DNA from: Vacuolonema iberomarrocanum LEGE 07170
GTDB lineage: Bacteria > Cyanobacteriota > Cyanobacteriia > Elainellales > Elainellaceae
Direction: 5' to 3'
DNA length: 57,609 nt
Assembly (NCBI GenBank): GCA_015207365.1
Contig: JADEXA010000047.1
Span: 1 to 57,609 of the forward strand
The position numbers were made by a program, and so were the translations under genes. How positions within the stretch are numbered: the stretch's first letter is position 1; each line of letters opens with the position of its first letter. The notes under the pieces were generated by a model that saw nothing but the letters and a program-made list of their open reading frames with translations, did no database searches and was not told the origin of the DNA. Below are positions 1 to 9,080 of the stretch, one piece after another.

Positions 1-132
1 CAGCAACAGGCGATCGCCCTCTTGTCCCAGTGGTTGACTTCAGACGATTGGCAAGCCTTGGCTGATGTCGCTGCACGCTCGGTCTCGTCCCACGTATTAA
101 AGGCAAAGCAAGCTGTCTCAGATGTCGTCTAA
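1..132 (+). CDS. C-terminal end of an unrecognised protein (partial)
   Basis: The first bases read in frame as 43 residues ending in a TAA stop; the rest of the gene lies outside the window. The visible part is hydrophilic and probably helical (it contains LLSQWL and WQALADVAARS) and has no motif I recognise. It runs in the same direction as the SWIM operon that begins about 200 bases later, but the gap makes co-transcription uncertain. No function can be assigned. Confidence 0.5.
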   Translation, partial: QQQAIALLSQWLTSDDWQALADVAARSVSSHVLKAKQAVSDVV

Positions 133-338
133 AAACCACCGCACGATCGCTCTCGCTGTTCCCCAGATGAAACCACTAGAGATCAGCCCTATGCCCTCGA
201 ATCACGCCCATCGCATGAAACGATACGCTTCATGCCCCCTCGCTATAGCGAGAATCAACCCCATTCCTTGTAGCAACCTCTTTGCAAGAAGTGCATAAGC
301 AGTCTTTTTGTACTATATTGCCAATGCAGGAACAGAGA

Positions 339-1676
339 ATGATGATGTGGACATCTGAGCAGGTGCTGGCGTTAGCGCCGGATGCAAATTCTGCAAAAAG
401 GGGGAAGTCGCTAGCGAATGTGTCGCAGTGGCCGCTGTTGGGGCGTTCTGAGCAGGCTGTTTGGGGCGAATGTAAAGGAAGCGGCAAAACTCCTTACCGC
501 ACTCAGATTGACTTGGCCGAACCCGCGTTTCGCTGTAGCTGTCCAAGTCGTAAGTTTCCCTGCAAACATGGTTTAGGACTGTTTCTGCTACTGACTGAGC
601 GAGCCGATGCCTTTCAGGAAGCGCCACCGCCGGATTGGGTAACCGAATGGCTGGAAAAGCGATCGCACTCTGCCCAGCGCAAACAGACGAAAGCAACCAA
701 AGCGGCTGCCCCAGAGGCTCAGGCCAAGCGGGCGCAACAGCGAGCGACCAAGGTCGCAGCGGGGCTGGTCGATTTAGAGCAGTGGCTGCAAGATATGGTC
801 AATCAAGGATTAGCGCCCTTACCCAATCAACCTTATCGATTTTGGGATCAGGCCGCCGCACGATTGGTCGATGCCCAAGCACCGGGACTCGCACAGCGAG
901 TACGGTCGCTGGCCAGCATTCCTCATTCTGGAAACGATTGGCCCAAACGGATGCTACGATCGCTGGGATTGTTGCATTTACTGGTGCAAGGTTATCAGCG
1001 GATAGAGACGCTATCGCCCGCGATGCAGGCTGAGGTGCGATCGCAGATTGGTTGGATCCAAACGCAGGACGAGTTACGACGGCGGGCAGAGCAGGGCGAT
1101 CCTTCAGTGAACGGCGAAAAAGATATCTGGCAGGTAATGGGCAAAGTCACCTTTGAGGAAGACAATCTGACGGTGCAGCGCACTTGGCTATTAGGTTATC
1201 AAACCCAAAAGCCCATACTGATACTGAACTTTGCCCACGGTAGTCAGCCGTTAGATATCAGTTTGGTTCCAGGCACTTGCTTTGTCGGTGAGTTGATTTT
1301 GTATCCGGGGACGGGAATACGGCGAGCCTTTGTGGTTTCGCGGGAAGCCGCTGTGCCGCAGCTTGCCGACAATGTAGTTGCCGACCAAGTTGAGGTCGCC
1401 TTCAGTCGCTATGCCCAGGCGCTGAGTCAGAATCCGTGGTTGGGGTCGTATCCAATGATACTAGGCCAAGTACAGCCCGTCCAGCAAGACATGTGCTGGT
1501 GGGTGCAGGACACGACGGGGCATGTGCTGCCGCTGTCGGCTCAGTTTCAGAATCCCTTCGAGCTGCTGGCCATTAGCGGAGGACATCCGCTCACAGTGTT
1601 TGGTGAATGGAACGGGGCGGAACTGTTGCCCCTGAGTGTGCTGACCGAGACGCAGTTTCTGGCGATGGAGAACTAA
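339..1676 (+). CDS. SWIM zinc finger family protein
   Basis: The frame is open from an ATG at 282, but the family normally begins with a sequence like MWTSEQVLALAPDA. I therefore place the start in the ATG run at 339-347, preceded by AGGA at about 328; this gives about 445 residues. Near residue 66 the pattern Cys-x-Cys-x6-Cys-x-His (CSCPSRKFPCKH) is a SWIM zinc finger, known from the family as a DNA- or protein-binding module. A basic, Ala/Lys/Gln-rich linker follows (roughly residues 125-160), then a long domain of unknown fold. It is the first gene of a five-gene operon; the next gene starts three bases after its stop. Identity as SWIM is clear from the motif; the role in the operon (possibly substrate or DNA recognition) is inference. 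Confidence 0.9.
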   Translation: MMMWTSEQVLALAPDANSAKRGKSLANVSQWPLLGRSEQAVWGECKGSGKTPYRTQIDLAEPAFRCSCPSRKFPCKHGLGLFLLLTERADAFQEAPPPDWVTEWLEKRSHSAQRKQTKATKAAAPEAQAKRAQQRATKVAAGLVDLEQWLQDMVNQGLAPLPNQPYRFWDQAAARLVDAQAPGLAQRVRSLASIPHSGNDWPKRMLRSLGLLHLLVQGYQRIETLSPAMQAEVRSQIGWIQTQDELRRRAEQGDPSVNGEKDIWQVMGKVTFEEDNLTVQRTWLLGYQTQKPILILNFAHGSQPLDISLVPGTCFVGELILYPGTGIRRAFVVSREAAVPQLADNVVADQVEVAFSRYAQALSQNPWLGSYPMILGQVQPVQQDMCWWVQDTTGHVLPLSAQFQNPFELLAISGGHPLTVFGEWNGAELLPLSVLTETQFLAMEN

Positions 1677-1679
1677 GGC

Positions 1680-3215
1680 ATGGAACCGTGGCAAACGCTG
1701 GTGGCGACTGCACTAGTTGGGACGGGGCGACAGACGCCCACTGCACCTGAGGGAGAGGGAAACCTCAAGCATCTGTTAGACCAGCTTGACTGGAGTCAGC
1801 CGGAGCAATCGCTGCTGGGAGCGGCTGGGGCGATCGCGCTTCACCAGCAGATCGGCCAGCAACCCGCAAAAAAAGATTGGCCTACCGTTGAGCCTTGCTC
1901 ACTGGAAGATCGGCGCTGCATCCAGATGGCTACAGCGCGTCATTTAGACACTGCATTGAGCACCTATCCAGAGGTACTGCCGGAGTTGCTGTCGCTGATC
2001 ATCGAGGCCGGTCAGCGGGTGCCCGAGTGGCAGCTACCGAGGCTGTTGCAAATGGGCTATCAAACGTCTGAGCTGCGGCCTTATATTGCGGCGGCGGTCG
2101 GCAAACGTGGACAGTGGCTAGCCGCCCAGCAGCCGAATTGGGGCTATGCTCAAGCCGGTGATGCAAACACCTTTTTATCCAACTCGTCGCAAATGCAAGC
2201 GGTTTGGCAGAATGGTCGTCGCAGCGATCGCGTTCTGGTGCTGCAGCGTTGGCGTGAGGCTGACCCCAATGCGGCCCGAGCCGCCCTAGAAGCCGTTTGG
2301 TCAACGGAGTCAGCAAAGGATCGAGAAGCCTTTATTGCTGTGCTGCAAACAAACCTGACGATCGCGGATGAGCCGTTTCTAGAAACCGCGTTGAGCGATC
2401 GCGCCAAGAGCGTTCGTCAGATAGCGGTCAATCTACTGGTCCAACTGCCGCGATCGCGCCTGTGCCAGCGGATGGCACAGCGCATTCAGCCCTTGGTTCA
2501 GCTTTCAGATGAAGGCGACAGCTTGCAGATCGACGTGACCCTTCCTAGCAACTACGATCCTGACTGGAAACGGGACGGCATACAGGCAGAAGGGCGTTCG
2601 CCTGAACGTCAGCAGGGCGGATGGTTAGAACAGATAATAGCTGCGACTCCCTTAGATATGTGGGGGGATCCGGTCGTGGCTATCCGAGCCATCAGCGGTC
2701 ATCCTCAGCAGGCGATATTAATGCCAGGATGGGGACTCGCTGTACATCACCAGCAGCGAATCGATTGGGCCGATGCAGTTTTGAACAACCCGATGTCTCA
2801 ACTCTTAGACGATGTAATGGTTGGCCAATTGCTAGCTTTGCTCACCCCACAGCGACAAGAACGCTGGTTGAAAGCGCGTCTACCCGACAATCCTAACGAA
2901 GAGGACATCACTCACTGGTTGCTGCTCTTAGTGCAACGTTTGCAACCCTGGGATCTTGCCTTCAGCCGATTGATTTTTGAACAAACAATGGCGCTGGCCA
3001 ACGATAGCTCACGCAACGCCTACAGCTTCACCTCCGAAATCCGTAATTTGCGGCTCACATTGCATCCAGACATTGCGGCTGAGGTGGCGATCGCAGTCGA
3101 AAACTACTCTAATGACGCAAACGCCTCACGCCATTGGAAACGTAGCCTACTAGCGCTCCTAAAGTACCTAAATTTTCGTCGAGAGATGCATCGCGTGTTT
3201 CAGGCTAGCGAGTAG
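1680..3215 (+). CDS. DUF5691 family protein
   Basis: This 511-residue protein starts at an ATG whose AAGG ribosome-binding site overlaps the stop of the SWIM gene, so the two are translationally close. It opens with WQTLVATALVGTGRQ, typical of the DUF5691 proteins that accompany SWIM and MoxR genes. The body is leucine-rich and helical, with HEAT-like stretches (for example residues about 200-260, where helices with Ala/Val/Leu periodicity repeat). I see no catalytic motif, signal peptide or membrane segment, so it is probably a cytoplasmic scaffold or adaptor. Its function is unknown in the family. Family assignment rests on recognition of the N terminus and the conserved neighbourhood. Confidence 0.8.
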   Translation: MEPWQTLVATALVGTGRQTPTAPEGEGNLKHLLDQLDWSQPEQSLLGAAGAIALHQQIGQQPAKKDWPTVEPCSLEDRRCIQMATARHLDTALSTYPEVLPELLSLIIEAGQRVPEWQLPRLLQMGYQTSELRPYIAAAVGKRGQWLAAQQPNWGYAQAGDANTFLSNSSQMQAVWQNGRRSDRVLVLQRWREADPNAARAALEAVWSTESAKDREAFIAVLQTNLTIADEPFLETALSDRAKSVRQIAVNLLVQLPRSRLCQRMAQRIQPLVQLSDEGDSLQIDVTLPSNYDPDWKRDGIQAEGRSPERQQGGWLEQIIAATPLDMWGDPVVAIRAISGHPQQAILMPGWGLAVHHQQRIDWADAVLNNPMSQLLDDVMVGQLLALLTPQRQERWLKARLPDNPNEEDITHWLLLLVQRLQPWDLAFSRLIFEQTMALANDSSRNAYSFTSEIRNLRLTLHPDIAAEVAIAVENYSNDANASRHWKRSLLALLKYLNFRREMHRVFQASE

Positions 3216-3256
3216 CGTGAGCCTTGCTTGTCCACCCTTATTTTTACGAACCTTCT

Positions 3257-4387
3257 ATGCCAGCCGCTAAATCTAAATCGACCCAAGCCGCCAAAACTCC
3301 GACCGACCCAGTGACCGCTATCCTGCGGCAGCATGCTGAAGAGCAATTTGCGACTGAACTAGCGGCACTAATGGAAGTGGACGATCGCCAGCGGCCACCC
3401 AACTGGCAGCTATCGCCCTGGGCCGTGGCGACCTACCTGATGGGTGGCACCGTTGGTGACACGGAAATTTTGCCAAAGTATGTGGGGCAGCGGCGGCTGA
3501 TGGAAGTGGCGATCGCGACACTGGCGACGGATCGGGCACTGCTGCTCTACGGCATCCCCGGTACTGGCAAGTCCTGGGTATCAGAGCACTTAGCGGCGGC
3601 GATCTCCGGCGATTCTACCCTGCTGATTCAAGGCACGGCTGGCACCAGTGAAGAAGCGATTCGCTACGGTTGGAACTATGCTGAGCTGTTGGCAAAGGGA
3701 CCCTCTCGGCAGGCGATCGTGGCGAGTCCGCTGATGAACGCAATGGCAGCAGGCAAGATCGCTCGCGTGGAAGAACTCACCCGCATGCCTGCCGATGTAC
3801 AGGACACGCTGATCACTGTGCTGTCTGAAAAGACGCTGCCGATCGCGGAACTGGGCGAAGAAGTGCAGGCGGTCAAAGGCTTTAACCTGATTGCCACCGC
3901 CAACAATCGCGATAAGGGAGTGAATGAACTCTCCAGTGCCCTGAAGCGCCGCTTCAACACGGTCATTCTGCCAGTTCCTGCCCATGTGGATGAGGAAGTG
4001 CAGATCGTACAGAAACGGGTCGAGAGTTTAGGCCGCGCCCTGGAACTACCCGCTGAAGCTCCAGCCCTCACTGAGATTCGCCGTATCGTTACGATTTTTC
4101 GAGAGTTGCGCAGTGGCGTCACTGAGGACGGCAAAACCAAGGTCAAATCCCCTAGCGGTACCCTCAGCACAGCGGAGGCGATTTCGGTGGTCAGCAGCGG
4201 CCTGGCATTAGCCGCCCACTTTGGCGATGGCAGTCTCAGTGCTGAAGATTTGGCCGCCGGTGTTTACGGGGCAGTCGTCAAGGACCCCGTGCAGGATGCA
4301 GTGGTGTGGAAGGAGTATTTAGAGACAGTGGTGAAAGCGCGAGACGGCTGGCGCGATTTGTACCGAGCCTGTCGCGAACTGGGTTAG
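3257..4387 (+). CDS. MoxR-type AAA+ ATPase
   Basis: A TTG at 3224 extends the frame, but the ATG at 3257 begins a more natural Ala/Lys/Ser-rich N terminus, giving 376 residues. The Walker A motif GIPGTGKS lies near residues 99-106. The Walker B segment ends in VEELTRM, sensor 1 is in the strand NLIATANNRDKG, and LKRRFN supplies the arginine-containing region after sensor 1. This is the layout of MoxR/RavA-like AAA+ proteins, which use ATP to remodel partner complexes and typically act with a VWA protein. Here the VWA partner is two genes downstream. The gene follows DUF5691 by about 40 bases and precedes DUF5682 by 12 bases. Its substrate is unknown. Confidence 0.92.
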   Translation: MPAAKSKSTQAAKTPTDPVTAILRQHAEEQFATELAALMEVDDRQRPPNWQLSPWAVATYLMGGTVGDTEILPKYVGQRRLMEVAIATLATDRALLLYGIPGTGKSWVSEHLAAAISGDSTLLIQGTAGTSEEAIRYGWNYAELLAKGPSRQAIVASPLMNAMAAGKIARVEELTRMPADVQDTLITVLSEKTLPIAELGEEVQAVKGFNLIATANNRDKGVNELSSALKRRFNTVILPVPAHVDEEVQIVQKRVESLGRALELPAEAPALTEIRRIVTIFRELRSGVTEDGKTKVKSPSGTLSTAEAISVVSSGLALAAHFGDGSLSAEDLAAGVYGAVVKDPVQDAVVWKEYLETVVKARDGWRDLYRACRELG

Positions 4388-4399
4388 GGGAGAAGGCGC

Positions 4400-6721
4400 A
4401 TGTCCGTCACTGTTTTTGGTATTCGTCATCATGGGCCGGGATCCGCCAGAAGCTTGGTGCGATCGCTCCAAGCCCTCCGGCCCGATATCGTTTTGGTCGA
4501 GGGGCCTCCCGATGCCGACACCGCAATTCCCTTCGCAACTCACCCGGAGATGACACCGCCCGTGGCGCTCCTGGTCTATGCCCCTGATCAGCTGCAACAG
4601 GCTGCATTCTATCCCTTTGCCCAATTTTCGCCGGAATGGCAGGCCCTCCGCTACGGGCTGGAACAGGGGGTGCCGGTGCGGTTTATAGATTTGCCGCAGA
4701 CGCATCGACTGGCGCTGAAGGCGAAGGATGAGGAATTAGGGACACAGGAGAGAGAGGAAGAAGAGGCGATCGCCGCTGAGGAAGACCCAGAGAAAGGTCA
4801 AGATGATGGCGAGCCGCTACGGCGATCGCTACCGGCCGATCCGCTACGATGGCTGGCAACCGCTGCGGGATATAGCGACAGCGAGCGCTGGTGGGAGCAT
4901 CTGGTAGAACAACGCCAGGACAGTACGGCGCTATTTGAGGCCATATTGGAAGCCATGACAGCGTTGCGGGAAGACCTGGAAACAACGCATCCGCCCGATT
5001 TGGAGAATGCCTTTGACCGCCTGGAAGCCCAGCGGGAAGCCTACATGCGACGGATGATTCGACAGGCCGAGAAAGAAGGTTTTGCAGCGATCGCGGTAGT
5101 ATGTGGAGCCTGGCATGCGCCCGCCTTAAGTGAGCCGCTGCCCGCTCAAAAACACGACGCGGCGCTGCTCAAGGGATTGCCCAAGCTCAAGGTAAAAGCC
5201 ACCTGGATTCCCTGGACCTATGGACGATTAGCGAACACGAGCGGCTACGGAGCCGGAATCCCATCGCCCGGTTGGTACGAACATCTGTGGCGGTCGTCCG
5301 ATTCAAACCAGTCGGGCAGCGAAACCGCCATTCGCTGGATGACTCGCGTTGCCCGACTGCTGCGGGAGGAAGACCTCGATGCGTCTTCCGCTAGCGTGAT
5401 TGAGGCGGTCCGGCTGGCAGAGACGCTGTCCGCTCTGCGGGACTCGACTGCGCCCAGTTTGATGGAGTTTAACGAGGCGGCTCAAACCATTTTCTGCTTT
5501 GGCGATGCCACTCCGATGCAGCTGATTCACCAAAAGCTGATTATCAGCGATCGCTTGGGTCAGGTTCCGCCAGAAACGCCCCTGGTGCCCCTACAGCAGG
5601 ATCTCCAGCAGCTTCAAAAGCGACTGCGGCTCAAGCCCGAGGCGAATGAAAAACAGCTGACGCTAGACCTGCGAAAACCTCTGGATCTGGAGCGATCGCA
5701 TTTGCTTCACCGGCTGGCGCTGCTCACCATTCCTTGGGGCACGCCCCAGTCCACCAGCGGTAAGGGCACCTTCAAGGAAGCCTGGGAACTGCGGTGGTAT
5801 CCGGAACTAAGCCTCAGCGTGATCGAGGCTGGGCACTGGGGCAACACTATCCTCAGCGCCGCCACTGCATCTGTGCGGGCACAAGCATCCGCTGCGACCA
5901 CCCTAGCCACCCTGACTGGTTTACTCGATCAGGTGTTACTAGCGGCGCTGACAGAGGTGGTTACGCCGTTGATTCAGCAACTCCAGGCGATCGCCGCTGT
6001 CGCCAGCGATGTAGCGCATCTCATGGCTGCGCTCCCTGCTTTGGCGAATGTGGTGCGCTATCGAGACGTACGCCAAACCGACAGTGCCGCCGTTGCTCAG
6101 GTTGTGGATGGGTTGGTGACACGCATCTGCATCGGCTTGCCGGGAGCCTGTGCTTCCCTGGATGACGACGCAGCAACCCTAATGCTTGAAGCCATCAACC
6201 AAACCCACAGTGCCATTCGGCTACTTCAGCAAGAATCGCACCTGCAAAGCTGGTCGGCCACGCTACAATCCCTGGCCGACCGGACATCGATGCACGGGCT
6301 GATCGCGGGTCGCAGTTGTCGGCTGCTGCTAGACGCTGGCACCTTCTCCCCCACAGAGGCAGCAAGACGATTGGGGCTGGCGCTCTCTTTAGCGACCGAG
6401 CCGACACAGGCGGCGGCATGGGTCGAAGGCTTCCTTCAGGGCAGCGGTCTGTTGCTCATTCATGATGGTGCTATCTGGGACGTGCTGGATAACTGGGTGA
6501 CACAGCTTTCAGCGGAGACGTTCACAGCGCTGTTGCCTCTACTGCGCCGTACCTTTGCCAACTTTACCGCCCCCGAGCGTCGCCAGATGGGAGAACGGGT
6601 ACGCCTAGGACAGCAGGGACAAGCGCCAGAAAACAGAGACTTTGACCGCGATCGCGCCGACAACGCCCTCCCCCTGATTGCTCAACTGCTCGGTCTTTCT
6701 ACTCCAACGGTGACACGATGA
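4400..6721 (+). CDS. DUF5682 family protein, TraB/EreA/ChaN-like N-terminal domain suspected
   Basis: A GGAGAAGG ribosome-binding site precedes the ATG. The 773-residue protein begins with VFGIRHHGPGSARSL, then VEGPPDAD around residue 35, FIDLP near residue 98 and CGAWHAPAL near residue 235. This pattern of His, Glu and His residues in the first 240 residues resembles the metal- or ligand-binding core of the TraB/EreA/ChaN superfamily; that link is inference. A strongly acidic, low-complexity insert (residues about 110-140, rich in Glu and Asp) follows, then a long helical region to the end. The gene sits between MoxR and VWA and its stop overlaps the VWA start (ATGA), a sign of coupled translation. 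No transmembrane segment is evident. Confidence 0.85.
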   Translation: MSVTVFGIRHHGPGSARSLVRSLQALRPDIVLVEGPPDADTAIPFATHPEMTPPVALLVYAPDQLQQAAFYPFAQFSPEWQALRYGLEQGVPVRFIDLPQTHRLALKAKDEELGTQEREEEEAIAAEEDPEKGQDDGEPLRRSLPADPLRWLATAAGYSDSERWWEHLVEQRQDSTALFEAILEAMTALREDLETTHPPDLENAFDRLEAQREAYMRRMIRQAEKEGFAAIAVVCGAWHAPALSEPLPAQKHDAALLKGLPKLKVKATWIPWTYGRLANTSGYGAGIPSPGWYEHLWRSSDSNQSGSETAIRWMTRVARLLREEDLDASSASVIEAVRLAETLSALRDSTAPSLMEFNEAAQTIFCFGDATPMQLIHQKLIISDRLGQVPPETPLVPLQQDLQQLQKRLRLKPEANEKQLTLDLRKPLDLERSHLLHRLALLTIPWGTPQSTSGKGTFKEAWELRWYPELSLSVIEAGHWGNTILSAATASVRAQASAATTLATLTGLLDQVLLAALTEVVTPLIQQLQAIAAVASDVAHLMAALPALANVVRYRDVRQTDSAAVAQVVDGLVTRICIGLPGACASLDDDAATLMLEAINQTHSAIRLLQQESHLQSWSATLQSLADRTSMHGLIAGRSCRLLLDAGTFSPTEAARRLGLALSLATEPTQAAAWVEGFLQGSGLLLIHDGAIWDVLDNWVTQLSAETFTALLPLLRRTFANFTAPERRQMGERVRLGQQGQAPENRDFDRDRADNALPLIAQLLGLSTPTVTR

Positions 6722-7899
6722 GTTCAACAACCCCCGACAACTCTGAGCGCTTGCGCCGCTGGCGACTCATCCTCGGCAGTGGCGAGGCCGATGGCATCTG
6801 TGGCAATGGCGGCGAACTGGCCAGTAACCTCTTGGGAGCAGACGGCATGGCCATGGACAATGCCCTGACAGCCTTATACGACAGCAATCAAGAGCGTCGG
6901 GGAGGTTTGGAGAAATCGGCTCCCAACGTAGCCCGCTGGCTGGGTGACATTCGCGAGTATTTTCCGAGCTCGGTGGTGCGCGTTATGCAGCAAGATGCCC
7001 TGGAACGGCTGAACCTGCATCAGATGTTGCTGGAGCCCGAAATGCTAGAAGCGGTCGAGGCTGACGTTCATCTCGTGGCGAATTTGATGTCTCTCAATCG
7101 CGTCATTCCTGAGCGCACCAAAGAGACGGCTCGTTTAGTGGTGCGAAAGGTCGTTGACGAACTCCTGCGCAAGCTCCAAAACCCCATGCAACAAGCCGTC
7201 GTCGGTAGTCTCAATCGCAGTCAGCGCAACCCCCGTCCCCGCCATCATGAAATCGACTGGAACCGCACCATTCGCGCTAACCTGCGCCACTACCAGCCCG
7301 ACTATCAGACCATCATTCCTGAACGGTTAATTGGCTTTGGCCGTAAGCGATCGGCCCTCAAAGACATCATTCTATGTGTTGACCAAAGCGGATCGATGGC
7401 CACGTCCGTCGTTTACGCCAGTATTTTTGCCGCCGTACTCGCCTCCATTCCCGCCGTCAGCACCCGACTTGTCGTGTTCGATACCGCCGTGGTTGACCTT
7501 ACCGATTTACTGCAAGACCCAGTGGATGTCCTCTTTGGCACCCAACTGGGCGGCGGCACGGATATTCATCAAGCGCTTTCCTACTGCCAAGGGCAGGTAC
7601 GCCAGCCACAGGAGACGATCCTAATTCTAATCAGCGACCTCTATGAAGGCGGATCCCGAGACGCCATGCTCAAGCGGGTTGGCTCACTCATCACGTCTGG
7701 GGTACAGATAGTGACACTGTTGGCTCTCAACGATAGTGGGGCACCAAGCTTTGATCATCAAAATGCTGCCGCCTTTGCCGATCTCGGGAGCCCCGCCTTT
7801 GCCTGCACCCCCGATCAGTTCCCTGATCTCATGGCCGCCGCCATTAACCGCAGCGATATCCGTCAATGGGCTGCACAGCAAGACATCGCGATCGCCTAG
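6718..7899 (+). CDS. VWA domain-containing protein (MoxR partner)
   Basis: The 393-residue product overlaps the DUF5682 stop by the ATGA arrangement. Residues about 215-375 form a von Willebrand A domain with a complete metal-ion adhesion site: DQSGS at residues 222-226, the Thr-Asp of GGGTDI at 281-282, and Asp307 in LISDLYEG. The N-terminal 200 residues are helical and end in a basic NRSQRNPRPRHH stretch. VWA proteins paired with MoxR ATPases usually act as adaptors delivering or recognising the substrate of the AAA+ ring. No signal peptide or membrane anchor is present, so a cytoplasmic complex is expected. It is the last clearly intact gene of the operon. Confidence 0.92.
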   Translation: MSSTTPDNSERLRRWRLILGSGEADGICGNGGELASNLLGADGMAMDNALTALYDSNQERRGGLEKSAPNVARWLGDIREYFPSSVVRVMQQDALERLNLHQMLLEPEMLEAVEADVHLVANLMSLNRVIPERTKETARLVVRKVVDELLRKLQNPMQQAVVGSLNRSQRNPRPRHHEIDWNRTIRANLRHYQPDYQTIIPERLIGFGRKRSALKDIILCVDQSGSMATSVVYASIFAAVLASIPAVSTRLVVFDTAVVDLTDLLQDPVDVLFGTQLGGGTDIHQALSYCQGQVRQPQETILILISDLYEGGSRDAMLKRVGSLITSGVQIVTLLALNDSGAPSFDHQNAAAFADLGSPAFACTPDQFPDLMAAAINRSDIRQWAAQQDIAIA

Positions 7900-7963
7900 C
7901 ATTCAAGAAAAATTAGGGGCGGTGCGATCGCCCGATGCCAAACCCAAAAGTACTGCCGTTGGA

Positions 7964-8167
7964 TTGCTGGAACCTTCGGAGCAGCGCACGAAACCGCTCT
8001 CGGGGAATGACATTTCAGGTGCCCTAGAAGCAAAGGGATGGTCAAAGGCGAAATTGGCCAAAAGCCTTGGGGTGGATCGCTCGCTAGTAACACGCTGGAT
8101 TAAAGGTGAACGAACCATCCAACCGAGGCATCAGATTCAGATTAAAGCCCTCTTATTGATTGCATAA
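7964..8167 (+). CDS. Short helix-turn-helix protein or gene fragment
   Basis: After the VWA stop an open frame continues to a TAA at 8167. It encodes a clear Xre/Cro-like helix-turn-helix: KAKLAKSLGVDRSLVTRWIK, then GERTIQ. The frame is open far back into the VWA gene but has no ATG after 7899; the TTG at 7964 would give about 67 residues. It may be a small regulator using a rare start, a +1-shifted extension of the preceding gene, or the surviving 3' end of a larger protein. The motif itself is convincing; the gene boundaries are not. Confidence 0.5.
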   Translation: MLEPSEQRTKPLSGNDISGALEAKGWSKAKLAKSLGVDRSLVTRWIKGERTIQPRHQIQIKALLLIA

Positions 8168-8251
8168 CGTCTGCCCAATGGGCGCGATCGCATGGGCGTT
8201 TGCAGTGCACCGATCTCCAAAGATGAGTGATGGGTAGGGGGACAAATTCAA

Positions 8252-8318
8252 GAAAATTTATTCATGTGCAAATCTTCAATAAGCAGGCTTCTCTAGATCT
8301 GCACGTTAATAAATTTTC
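8252..8318. repeat. Hairpin repeat, copy 1 (upstream of Uma2 gene)
   Basis: GAAAATTTATT at 8252-8262 pairs perfectly with AATAAATTTTC at 8308-8318. Inside it ATGTGCA pairs with TGCACGT, with one G-T wobble. The 67-base element lies in the spacer before the Uma2 gene. A related hairpin follows that gene at 9081-9147; the two share the core ATTCATGTGCAAA. Confidence 0.7.
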
Positions 8319-8399
8319 CTGGACGACTGAATTTGGCTGAGTGGGGCGGAGGCGGTCGCCCTATGATGAAAAGACAGCACTTTCCCGAATGAGGAATGT

Positions 8400-9065
8400 A
8401 TGGTGATGGTGACGATTCAGTTGCGACAGTTGGATATCCCACCCGGTCAGCGATTATTACTACACGATATCGGTTGGGCAGAGTTTGAAGCCATCCTGGA
8501 CGAACTTGGTAATCATCGAGGAACGCGTATTGCCTATAACAATGGTTTGTTAGAAATCATGGCTCCCCTTCCTGAACATGAATCGGACAAAGAGGTTATT
8601 GGAGATTTGCTGAAGGCATTTCTAGAAGAGCTAGATATTGAGTTTCTGACCCTGGGCTCAACGACATTCAAGAATTCAGACATGCTTAAAGGTATTGAAC
8701 CAGACCAGTGCTTTTACCTTCAGAATGAGGCTGCGGTTCGGGGCAAAAAGCGGTTAGATTTAACCGTCGATCCACCGCCCGATCTAGCGCTAGAAGTGGA
8801 TATTACATCACGGACTCATCCAGAAACCTATGCGGCATTGGGAGTGCCTGAACTATGGCGGCGCAGTGGGAACCAGATTCAAATTTACCAACTGCAAGGA
8901 GGTGCTTATGCTGCGGTCGAAGACAGTCCATCCTTTCCAGGGTGGACATTGCATATGGAAATTCCGACGTATGTAAACCAGAGTCAGATTGAGGGACGGA
9001 ACAAGGCAATGCGGGCGTTTAGAGCCTGGGTTAGGAGGCAATTGGCGGCTGAATCGTCTACCTAG
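8400..9065 (+). CDS. Uma2 family (DUF820) restriction endonuclease-like protein
   Basis: The 221-residue product has the Uma2 layout. An N-terminal substrate-like segment reads YNNGLLEIMAPLPEHE, followed by GIEPDQCFY near residue 100 and PDLALEVD near residue 130, then TYAALGVPELWR. In the family, the Asp of GIEPD, the Glu-x-Asp of LALEVD and a downstream residue form a PD-(D/E)XK-like nuclease core; here the lysine position reads ITSRTH. Cyanobacterial genomes carry many such genes, whose cellular role is not established. It stands alone between two hairpin repeats and has no neighbour suggesting a modification partner. Confidence 0.9.
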   Translation: MVMVTIQLRQLDIPPGQRLLLHDIGWAEFEAILDELGNHRGTRIAYNNGLLEIMAPLPEHESDKEVIGDLLKAFLEELDIEFLTLGSTTFKNSDMLKGIEPDQCFYLQNEAAVRGKKRLDLTVDPPPDLALEVDITSRTHPETYAALGVPELWRRSGNQIQIYQLQGGAYAAVEDSPSFPGWTLHMEIPTYVNQSQIEGRNKAMRAFRAWVRRQLAAESST

Positions 9066-9080
9066 CTGCCGCAGCCTTGG

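Noticed and set aside
3676..4170. 164-residue minus-strand frame across the MoxR gene
   Set aside because: The MoxR frame has Walker A, Walker B and sensor motifs; the opposite frame has none.
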